Source: Chloroflexi bacterium TSY (lineage in GTDB: Bacteria > Chloroflexota > Anaerolineae > Caldilineales > Caldilineaceae). From it: a stretch of 64,000 bases of DNA. Position numbers and translations under genes: made by a program. Location: contig JAHBNG010000073.1 of the NCBI GenBank assembly GCA_019217005.1, forward strand, positions 1 through 64,000, written 5' to 3'. Positions 52,620-60,775 of this stretch are shown here, one piece after another. The first letter of the stretch is position 1, and each line of letters starts with the position of its first letter. The notes beneath the pieces are model-generated. The model had not been told where the DNA came from. It was given only the letters and a program-made list of their open reading frames with translations, and did no database searches.

Positions 52620-53948
52620 CTACGTCAGCGGATCTTTATCCAATACCTCCTGAATCAACAGGTGGGTCGTCTCAATTCCTTCTTCGAATCCCACAGAATC
52701 TGTCCAAATGGCTTGCAGGTTGTTGTTCATCGTGTTTACAAATTCTGATGTTCGTGCGTTTGCTGGGCGGTGCCACTTGCGAGGTCCCTCAGGATAGATC
52801 TCCTGGTGCATACGGAAAATTGGATGGATGGAGTTGAGTTCGTCGCTTTCCCATACATCTTTGCGGCCACCAGGGCTACCAGCACCAAAGAAGACATGTT
52901 CGATACCATCTTCTTTGGTTGAGTAGAAATCTAGAATCTGGAACGCTTCAGAGGGATGTTGTGAATTTCCCGTAATACAGAAAGCTGCAGCCGATACCTG
53001 TGATCCACGCAACCCCTCAGGGCCAACAGGACCAACAACTGCGTCCCATTCGAATTCCAACTCACCAGCTTCTGTCATGTTCCGGTAGGCACCAATGCGC
53101 CCAGTTGTTGTGTTGTAAATGCCAACTGTGCCAGCGACGAAGTTCTCATTGGTCTGGTCACCACACTGGCAAGGATCGACCTCGTGCGTGTGCTGCAGGT
53201 CATAGAGCCATTGCAAAGCAGCAATCGATTCTTCTTGGTCTAACAAGGACTGGGTTCCTTCTTCATTCAGTACATCGCCACCAAAGATGCGCAAGTAAGA
53301 AGGAATATGTTCTTGTCCAGTACCGCTCGACCGCATGCCCCAAATCTCAGGCGGTGCTGTCACAGCGCTGGCAATTGAAACCAGATCATCGGTGGTCCAG
53401 TCCGGTGTGGGCGGTTCCATGCCAGCCTGTTCCATCAGGGTCTTATTGTGGTAATAACATGTGGTGCCATAGTGTCCGTGATTGGGAATCGCATGAAGCT
53501 GGCCATCTAGGCTAACGGCTTCTAATAGGGCGTCCCAAAATTGAGAGAGGTCAAAGTTTTTCGCCTCGACGATATCGTCTAGCGGGATCATTACACCCTT
53601 GGCCTTGTGCTCCGGTGGATTGTTCAGATAGGTCCAGCAAACATCGCCAACCGTGCCAGATGCGGACATGGCGTAAACCTTGGGATACATCTCATTGCCG
53701 GGCAACTCATCAATTTCGAGTTTCAGACCAGGGTTTTCCTCCTCAAAGAGTGGAATGCGTGAAATGTGCCAGTCAGCGTGGGTGCCAAGTCGGGAATGGA
53801 AGAGTAACGTAATCGGTTCTTCTGAAGCGCCTCCCCCCCCAGTTGCAGCGGGTGCTCCAGGTGGTTGACATGCGACCAACGCCAGGGCACTGGTTAACGC
53901 CAATGATCCGGCCAAAAATTCACGGCGGCTCAATTTTTGATTTGACAT
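52620..53948 (-). CDS. Carbohydrate ABC importer substrate-binding lipoprotein
   Basis: A 442-residue protein starting at ATG 53948 with GAGGAG upstream. The twin-arginine motif LSRREFLAG and lipobox ALALVACQP mark export and lipid anchoring; a Gly-rich tail follows. The body resembles sugar-binding family 1 proteins (ITLLFHSRLGTHADWHISRI, VAGTVGIYNTTTGRIGAYRN). The matching permeases lie upstream. No ATPase is present, as in many MalFG-type systems using a shared MsmK/UgpC-type ATPase. Confidence 0.92.
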   Translation of the reverse strand: MSNQKLSRREFLAGSLALTSALALVACQPPGAPAATGGGGASEEPITLLFHSRLGTHADWHISRIPLFEEENPGLKLEIDELPGNEMYPKVYAMSASGTVGDVCWTYLNNPPEHKAKGVMIPLDDIVEAKNFDLSQFWDALLEAVSLDGQLHAIPNHGHYGTTCYYHNKTLMEQAGMEPPTPDWTTDDLVSIASAVTAPPEIWGMRSSGTGQEHIPSYLRIFGGDVLNEEGTQSLLDQEESIAALQWLYDLQHTHEVDPCQCGDQTNENFVAGTVGIYNTTTGRIGAYRNMTEAGELEFEWDAVVGPVGPEGLRGSQVSAAAFCITGNSQHPSEAFQILDFYSTKEDGIEHVFFGAGSPGGRKDVWESDELNSIHPIFRMHQEIYPEGPRKWHRPANARTSEFVNTMNNNLQAIWTDSVGFEEGIETTHLLIQEVLDKDPLT

Positions 53949-54039
53949 GTGGTTTTTCTCCTCTGGAATACAGCATAAAACGTACGTCAATAAACATTGA
54001 TCATCTACTACAAATGCGCATTGGTTAGGAACATTCGTA

Positions 54040-54113
54040 CTGATCCAAAAAGTTCTGTGACAATGCATTCTCACTCGAAAAACTGGTCAGACTCACAACC
54101 GCTTTTCGGACAG
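54040..54113 (-). repeat. 74-bp fold-back repeat, copy 3
   Basis: On the minus strand it reads CTGTCCGAAAAGCGGTTGTG to CACAGAACTTTTTGGATCAG. It lies in the 270-base gap between the sugar-binding protein and the second permease gene. Confidence 0.72.
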
Positions 54114-54221
54114 ATTCGTATTCTAAACAAACAAGTGTTTTGCACACATTTGGGAGATGCACAAAAATTTATGATTATCGACCGACAATGCAGTGCAAAT
54201 CGTCAATCGTTAATCTTCAAT

Positions 54222-55134
54222 CTACCCTTTTATCCCCGACATCACGATTCCCTGGACTAAATATCGTTGTGCGACAAAGAAAAGAACGATGACGGGAACA
54301 GTCATCATCACGCTACCAGCCATCAAGAGGTGAAACTTCGGCTCTACATCATCCGCGAAGCCAGCCACAGACTGAAAGTAACGAATACCGATCGCCAGTG
54401 TATATTTTGATTTGGTGTTGAGAAAGATAAAAGGATGCAAAAAGGCATTCCATTGCCCCATAAAGGTTAGAACAGCGGCAGTCGCCGATACGGGTATCGA
54501 AAGAGGCATCAAGATTTGCCAAAAGATGCGCAGATAGCTGGCACCGTCAATGCGGGCTGCCTCGTCCAGATCGATGGGAATGCTCATAAAGAACTGACGC
54601 ATGAGAAAGATCAGAAAGGCGCTCCCACCAAAAAATGAGGGAACAATAAGCGGCTTGTATGAATCCATCCACCCAATCTTGGCAAACATCAGGTAGAGAG
54701 GAATCAAAGTGACCTCCACCGGCAACATCATGGTGCTGAGCGTGATCATAAAGAGGATATAGCGTCCAGGATAATGAAATCGAGCAAAAGAATATCCCAC
54801 GACGGCGGCAGTGAGAACTGCCCCAAACGTGGAGAGAGAAGCCACGAGTACAGAGTTCCATGTCCACGTTCCCCAGGAAACGATCTCAAAGACTTTGGGA
54901 TAATTCTGTGGTTGCGGCACAGCTGGGAACCATGTTGGGGGAAAGAGGAATAGCTCCGATCCCTTCTTAAGAGAAGAGAGCAACGTCCAGACAAAAGGAA
55001 ACATAAAAACCAATGAACAGCCAATGGCGATCAGATGCAGAATCGCTCGGCCAATATATCGTTGCCAGATAGCAGAATGGAGCAGAGTGGTGATGGCAGA
55101 GCCCCACCTCTTTCCCCTCTAGCAGTAATGACAT
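54222..55134 (-). pseudogene. Carbohydrate ABC permease, MalG-like, 5' frameshift
   Basis: The second frame is a complete MalG core: PFVWTLLSSLKKGSELFLFP, six helices, the EAA loop IDLDEAARIDGASYLRIFWQ and C-terminal YLVQGIVMSGIKG. Its natural first helix, SAIWQRYIGRAILHLIAIGC, continues upstream without a usable start codon. ATG 55134 (MSLLLEGKE) with AGGGG close upstream is in another frame and would join after one base change near 55100 (GGGGAAAGAGGTGGGG). The MalF-like gene ends ten bases before it. Confidence 0.8.
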
Positions 55135-55143
55135 CCCCTGCCA

Positions 55144-56094
55144 TCAATCCACCTCCCCTGCATAATAGACCCATCGCCTGGAATATCTAAACTGTACATA
55201 GGTAAAAACAAAGAGCACAACAAAGAATATCCATGCCAGAGCCGATGCGTACCCCATCTCGAAATATTGGAATGCCCGCGAATAGATGTGTAGAGCATAG
55301 AACCATGTCGCGTACGCTGGTCCCCCTTGGGTGGCAACAAAAGCAGCCGCAAACACCTTGAGCGCCCCGATGACACCCAAAACCATGTTAAAGAAAATTG
55401 TTGGCGTGAGCATGGGCAACGTCACGTGGCGAAATTTAGCCCACACGCCGGCACCGTCGACCACGGCAGCATCGTATAATTCCTGGGGAACACCCTGCAG
55501 CCCGGCCAGGAAAATTAACATGGTGTTTCCACCAATCGCTCCCCACATGGCCATGATAATCAACCCGGTCATGGCCCAATCCGGATCACGGAACCAACCG
55601 GGGGCATCGTCGCCACCTGTAATCGCCCGAATCCAGTAGTTGATTGGCCCCACGTCTGGGTTAAAAATCCAACCCCACAGCACCGCTGCAGCCACAATGG
55701 GTGTCAGGTGAGGCAGGAAAAAGAACGTACGGTAAAAGGTCGTTGCACGCAATCCCTGATTGAGCAAGACAGCGGCCAACAATGATCCTATCAACGAGAG
55801 AGGCACAACGATTAAAGCATAGCGGAAGGTCAGCATCAATGATGGCCAGAAGAGCCGGTCTTTTGTAAAGATCTCAATAAAGTTTTTGAGTCCGACAAAT
55901 TCTGGCGTATTCACCATATCGTACCGCGTAAAGCTCAGATACCCCGACGCGAGCATCGGACCGGCAATAAAGAGAATCAATCCGATCAACCACGGGGAGA
56001 GAAACAAGTATCCAGCAACGGCTTCGCGCACCCGCAGGTTCATGGACGATTTTGAGGCCAAAGTATTCGTATTGGTCATTGCATTCGTGGTCAT
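55144..56094 (-). CDS. Carbohydrate ABC permease, MalF-like
   Basis: A 316-residue permease with N-terminal GYLFLSPWLIGLILFIAGPM, FVGLKNFIEIFTKD, the EAA loop VPQELYDAAVVDGAGVWAKF and six membrane segments. It is intact. It would form the sugar channel with the MalG-like partner. It is first of the importer operon. Confidence 0.92.
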   Translation of the reverse strand: MTTNAMTNTNTLASKSSMNLRVREAVAGYLFLSPWLIGLILFIAGPMLASGYLSFTRYDMVNTPEFVGLKNFIEIFTKDRLFWPSLMLTFRYALIVVPLSLIGSLLAAVLLNQGLRATTFYRTFFFLPHLTPIVAAAVLWGWIFNPDVGPINYWIRAITGGDDAPGWFRDPDWAMTGLIIMAMWGAIGGNTMLIFLAGLQGVPQELYDAAVVDGAGVWAKFRHVTLPMLTPTIFFNMVLGVIGALKVFAAAFVATQGGPAYATWFYALHIYSRAFQYFEMGYASALAWIFFVVLFVFTYVQFRYSRRWVYYAGEVD

Positions 56095-56198
56095 AACAGC
56101 TTTTTATCCTTCATGAAATCCGTCGGTGTTTGCATCATGAAGTCATCTATCTGGTAGACGTGAATCTTGCGAGGCATTGTGTAAACGCTCCTTCGTGA

Positions 56199-56271
56199 TT
56201 CTCCAAAAAGTTCTGTGACGATACATTTTTAGTCGAGAAACTGGTCGGACTCACAACCATTTCTCGGATAG
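56199..56271 (-). repeat. 74-bp fold-back repeat, copy 4
   Basis: On the minus strand it reads CCTATCCGAGAAATGGTTGT to CACAGAACTTTTTGGAG. It lies upstream of the sugar importer, so two of the four copies bracket that importer's permease genes. Confidence 0.72.
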
Positions 56272-56339
56272 GTTCTCAATCACTGCTATTTCCTTCAAAC
56301 ATGCGCGGATACATCTAGAAATCGAAGAATGTACGCTGA

Positions 56340-56633
56340 GAGCATGTTTAAAAAGTCATTCTGAGGAGGTTTTGGGGGGTGGTTCAAAATTAGGTTTACA
56401 CTTTTGATATATAGACAAAAATCTATATGAGACCGTTTTCTCTCTGAGAACCGGCGAAATCAGAGAATATAAACGTTCTTTCTGTTTCTAAAAGTGTAAA
56501 CCTATCTATCCAGCTAAAATGAACCACCCCGGTTTTGGGACGAAGAATCCCATGTTCCAAGTGCAAAATAGAGGATTCTTCGCTCCGTTCCTCCCCTCAG
56601 AATGACACACTTTGACACTTTTAAAACACGCTC
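56340..56633. repeat. Fold-back MITE with TGA target duplication, split by the 155-bp MITE
   Basis: This is the second copy of the element at 18231-18360: GAGCATGTTTAAAAAGTCAT to TTTTAAAACACGCTC, flanked by TGA (56337-56339 and 56634-56636). MITE copy B is inserted inside it with its own duplication. The order of insertion is therefore known. Confidence 0.75.
56376..56530. repeat. 155-bp MITE, copy B
   Basis: The ends are GGGGTGGTTCA and TGAACCACCCC, flanked by GGTTTTGG (56368-56375 and 56531-56538). By eye it is identical along its whole length to copy C at 60381-60535, so the family moved recently. Confidence 0.92.
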
Positions 56634-56983
56634 TGAGGAGAGTTCGCTGTCAAGTGATCGGGCGTCACGAACTGGCTGGGAGCTAGAGTTAGTGTTTGAT
56701 TTGGACTACACTAAAAAACCATTCGTGGATGACTGGTCTTTCCGTGTTTAGACTACAATTATAGACGATAACCGAGTCTCCGTCAATGCAGGGTGTAGTT
56801 TAGAGCTAAGTAGCGGCTATTCTCCATCTAGGGCGGCATAGATCTGCACTCATTGGATTGCGGTGCGTCGCAAAGAGGTGATACCGAAACACTCCTGATG
56901 AAAGGTATCGGTTCAACAAAACGTCTATTGTCATTAAGATCGCGGTTAGAGGTGCTCTAATTTTCATATGCAAGGTTGATGGT
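56634..56983. other. Intergenic region upstream of the coiled-coil/KAP/CHAT unit
   Basis: About 350 bases that should contain the promoter of the unit. No consensus promoter or gene could be assigned. Confidence 0.4.
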
Positions 56984-56997
56984 ATGCAAAATAGTAA

Positions 56998-58296
56998 GGC
57001 TAAACCAAAAAAATAATTATACGCGAACGAGAGAATGGAGAGGGGGAATAAGGACAAACCATTTTTCTAAACCAGGTAAACGTTGGAAGCGTTGTGCCAA
57101 ACGGTCCATCTCTTTCTGAGTGAGTTTGACGCCGGTCTCATAAAGAGTGGAATTCAGGTGAACGAAGGGTTGTAGTTGGTTAAAGCGAAAAGAACGGGCA
57201 AAATTGAGAACGGTCTCAAGAGAATCGAGAAGAGAACCGTTCCAGTGTTTTTCAAGATGGCCCCAAACCCGTTCGATGGGGTTGTATTTACTGTGATAAG
57301 GAGGGTAGCAGGCGAGCTGAATAGAGAGACGATAGTGCTCAACAAACTGAGTGAGACGATACATAAACTGAGTCCGACGGGTATGATTTTCGGGACCATT
57401 GTCCTGATTGATCACGAGGGTCTTGACGTGAGGAAAGTGTTCACGTACGCTTTCCCAAAATCAATCAGGCAGTCAACAATACAGTCACTCGTCACTTTCG
57501 ACTGAGTCAAGTAAAGAAAGAGTTCCTTGGTTGAAGGGAGGTAAATGCCAAAAGGAGTGACTTTCTCGGTCTTCTTATCTTGAAAGTCATGATCGAGCGC
57601 TTTGACAACCACTCGACTTATCCCTTCTCTCGAGAAACGGTCAAGTAAAATCGTCGCTTTGGCATCCCAAGAGAGGCGCAGAACCGTCTCGTCTGCATCC
57701 GCTTCTTGATTGATCTGATGAATTCTATCAAAGATCGCATCGGTCTCTGGGATCTTTTTCACTGGTTGACTTTTTTTGACCCGGTTTGAGCCATAGCCTA
57801 ACTCATTGAGCTTCAAGCGGATGGCCTCTTCGCCAGGCAATTCCTCATCTGTGTATCCTTTCTGCTCGATGAGCTGGGTACGCATTTCGGCGGCGGTTAG
57901 TCGAGTGTACAATTGGGGGGTCGAAAGGTGGGATCGGTCTGGCTGAATTGATCGGCGATTTCAACCATATCGGCCAGTAAAGTGGGGATATGGTCTTCGG
58001 CTTTTTTGCGACCACGTCGGTGGCTTTGGTCGACATAACAGAAGCCGCCTTCTAGTTCTTCCAGGGCTTTGGCTATCGTCGCCCGATTCCAGCCCAACTC
58101 TCGTTCTGCTTTCGTCGGACTCCCTTCGCATATCGTTTTGACCGTTTGGGCCATGAAGTGCCTTCTTTCGTATCCACTTAACATGGCCTTCGTCTCTTTC
58201 AAGACTTCAACCATTTCTGGCGAGATTGTCATTTTTGCTCCTTTTGGAGAGCTAGTTTAACACCTTCTCGCGTATATTTTATTTTTTGGATTGGCC
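56998..58296 (-). mobile_element. ISAzo13-family element, copy 2
   Basis: This 1299-bp element has the same ends as copy 1 and TAA duplications at 56995-56997 and 58297-58299. Nothing is nested in it. It is inserted in the fifth codon of the coiled-coil gene and reads against it. Confidence 0.9.
57017..58232 (-). pseudogene. ISAzo13-family transposase, frameshifted, copy 2
   Basis: From MTISPEMVEVLKETKAMLSG at 58232 the protein continues through YTRLTAAEMRTQLIEQKGYT (another frame, break near 57920) and KALDHDFQDKKTEKVTPFGI. It then breaks again near 57458 at TTTTGGGAAAG before SVREHFPHVKTLVINQDNGP and YNPIERVWGHLEKHWNG. The second break is shared with copy 1. It is better preserved than copy 1 in the T runs. 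Confidence 0.78.
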
Positions 58297-59416
58297 TAAA
58301 GAGAATCCCATTAAATGGCTTGAACTTGTCATGTTTGCTTTGCTGATCGCATTTGGAGTAGGGCTGTGGAATTTCGTTCAGGATCAACTGGCAATTCAAA
58401 ATCTAGCGAACCAACCAAGCGAAGCGAACCTTGCGGCAAAGTTTCAAGTCTATGAGCTCACGCAGCAACTTGAAGATTCAAAATCACGATTAAGTGAAGC
58501 GAGACAACAATATTCTGACCATCAGAAACAATTAGACCAAACCCAACTGATTCACTCACAATATACAGGAATATATCCGCAATTGGCGAGTTTGGCATAT
58601 TCACAAACATTGGACTTGTCATTGAGTCCTTTACTTGCATTTGAACTGCGTGATGATAGAACTGAATTACAAATTGCGACAATTGATTCACTCGATACTG
58701 ACATCACCACATTAATCAGTCACACAGCAGAGCTAGCCATGGCTCTCGAGAAAATTGAATCCGAATCCAACCCTGATCATTCCTTACAGTTATCAAAGGT
58801 GTTAGAAAGACTGAATCGTTTGCAACAAAAAATTGAAGAGCAACGATCACTGGCAGAGCGGAATCTCGTGGAGCGAGAAAGACTCAAGCAAACTTATCCG
58901 CAACTAACCATGTTTATGACTACTCACTTGACTGAAAATATTTTTTTCGACCAAATTGTTTACGACTACATTCAAAACAGTGTGCATTTGGGTAATTCTC
59001 AAAAGAACATCCGACAGTTAGAAGAAAGGATAGAAAAGCTTCATGCTCAGGTTGCACAACAATCTATGCTGCTCGCAGCTGCAGAAGAAAACGTCGCAAA
59101 TCAATTAAAGTTGAAACAAAATACAGTTCTATGGCGGCAACACTGGACAGGCTTGGCTTGGACATTGGGTGGAGTATTTGGAGTTATCATCTTGTTTCTG
59201 ATAATCAACTTACTCCTCAGTAACAAGATGAAAATAAATCACCTACTTTTAGTTTTTGGTGGCTCGTTCACAGTGATTCTCATTTCACTATCATTTGAAA
59301 TTGCCCAAATTTAGGGGGCAAGTATCGTTGGCTTACTTCTATTTTTAGGTGTGCTAATTGTTCTGTATCGCTATGAACACGGACAAAGTGAACCGACTCA
59401 AAGGACATAGATTTAC

Positions 59417-60769
59417 ATGAATGCACAATATGCACTAGATGAACCGTTATCTGATCCTTCTGACGACCTGTTGGGAATGGCCATCTATGCCCAACGATTG
59501 GCTGAGTTTATTCGTGATATTACGCCACCATTTACGATTGGCGTCTATGGTGAATGGGGATCGGGCAAGACAACTTTCGTCCAATTTACAAAGCATTATC
59601 TTGTTCATAGTAAAACAAGCACACCAGAACAGGATGTTAAATTCATTAGTTTTTCAGCTTGGCCACATACAACATCAGATGAACTTTGGCGTGCGTTGAT
59701 CATGACTATGGCCAAGGAATTGTACGATGTTTCGGACGAAGGGCAAAACAAATATCAGATACAGCCAGAGCAAAAGCCACAGAGCATTCGAGAATCTTTA
59801 ATCAGTTTCCTGACAAGCCCCGCCATATCGTCCCCAAATCAAGTAGAATTATCAGAATTTGAAAAAATTCTTTCAGAATTAGAAAGTACCAATGTCGGTA
59901 GCATTCGGAAAGATCAATCGTATCACTTACAAATCAATCAGGAAGAAGCAATACTTGCGGCGATCAATGCGGTTCTGACTTCTTTGGAACAATATCACCC
60001 ATTATTGGAGCTCTCCGGCAGCTTGTAGGTTCAAGTATAGACATTGACATACCCTCAAAAATGCGTCAGGAGAAAAATGAGGCGATCCGCGAACGCATTC
60101 AAGGAATCGGCGCATTCCGCAAACTCATTCAGAAAATGTTTAAAGATAAGGCTCAGAATAAGCGGGTCTGCGTATTTGTTGATGATTTAGATAGATGCAT
60201 GCCAGATGTCGCATTGGAGCTTCTGGAGGCTATTAAGGTGCTTCTCCCAGTTGAGGTTCCTTGCACATTTATCGTTGCCGTCGATGAACGGTTAGTTGGT
60301 CAAGGTTTGAAATTGAGATTTCGCGATATCTTACAAGCTGATGGTTTCACAGATACTCGAACTTTTTTTGCCAAAAAAGGGGGGTGGTTCAAAATTAGGT
60401 TTACACTTTTGATATATAGACAAAAATCTATATGAGACCGTTTTCTCTCTGAGAACCGGCGAAATCAGAGAATATAAACGTTCTTTCTGTTTCTAAAAGT
60501 GTAAACCTATCTATCCAGCTAAAATGAACCACCCCAAAAAAGGTCAGGAATACTTTGAAAAAATCATACAATTGGGTATTCGTATTCCTGCACGCACGGA
60601 AGCACAGGTTCACACCTTTGTCGGGTCGCAATATCCGCTTTGGAATCCTGTTACGGATATCATATACTCTGCGATTGGCGACAATGCGCGCAGGTTGAAG
60701 CAATATTGTGATTGGCTAAATTACCAAAATTCAGTCGAAATAGCCAGCACCCAAAAGAGGAAGGGGTAA
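59417..60769 (+). pseudogene. KAP-family P-loop NTPase, gene 2, frameshifted and split by a MITE
   Basis: Starting at ATG 59417, the N-terminus has LGMAIYAQRLAEFIRDITPP and Walker A GVYGEWGSGKTTFVQF. The Walker B region is VCVFVDDLDRCMPDVALELL, the KAP hallmark, followed by EAIKVLLPVEVPCTFIVAVD. One base is missing near 59995, after which SPIIGALRQLVGSSIDI continues in another frame. MITE copy C (60381-60535) then interrupts; removing it with one AAAAAAGG gives DTRTFFAKKGQEYFEKIIQL. The protein would be about 400 residues. KAP NTPases include the phage-exclusion protein PifA and eukaryotic Kidins220; many are membrane-linked signalling ATPases. Confidence 0.85.
60381..60535. repeat. 155-bp MITE, copy C, inside the KAP gene
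   Basis: The ends are GGGGTGGTTCA and TGAACCACCCC, flanked by AAAAAAGG (60373-60380 and 60536-60543). Its 8-bp duplication plus 155 bases shifts the frame and brings in a stop. It is identical by eye to copy B. Confidence 0.93.
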
Positions 60770-60775
60770 CACAGT

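Larger units (their letters stand above)
56984..59410 (+). pseudogene. Membrane coiled-coil protein, gene 1 of the KAP/CHAT unit, broken by ISAzo13 and an in-frame TAG
   Basis: The original start is ATG 56984 (AAGG eight bases upstream). After four codons the IS (56998-58296) intervenes; removing it with one TAA gives MQNS-KENPIKWLELVMFAL. The protein then has a membrane helix (WLELVMFALLIAFGVGLWNF), about 230 residues of coiled coil (ELTQQLEDSKSRLSEARQQY, IRQLEERIEKLHAQVAQQ) and two helices near the end (WTLGGVFGVIILFLIINLLL and LLVFGGSFTVILISLSF). TAG at 59312 is followed in the same frame by another clear membrane helix (IVGLLLFLGVLIVLYRYEH) to a stop at 59410, six bases before the next gene. 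The full product would be about 374 residues. Family not recognised. Confidence 0.8.

Noticed and set aside
58286..58300. A start codon for the coiled-coil gene inside the IS end (TTG at 58286)
   Set aside because: It lies in the IS terminal repeat. The pre-insertion start at 56984 gives MQNSKENPIKW after removing the IS, so the TTG is at most a fortuitous restart.
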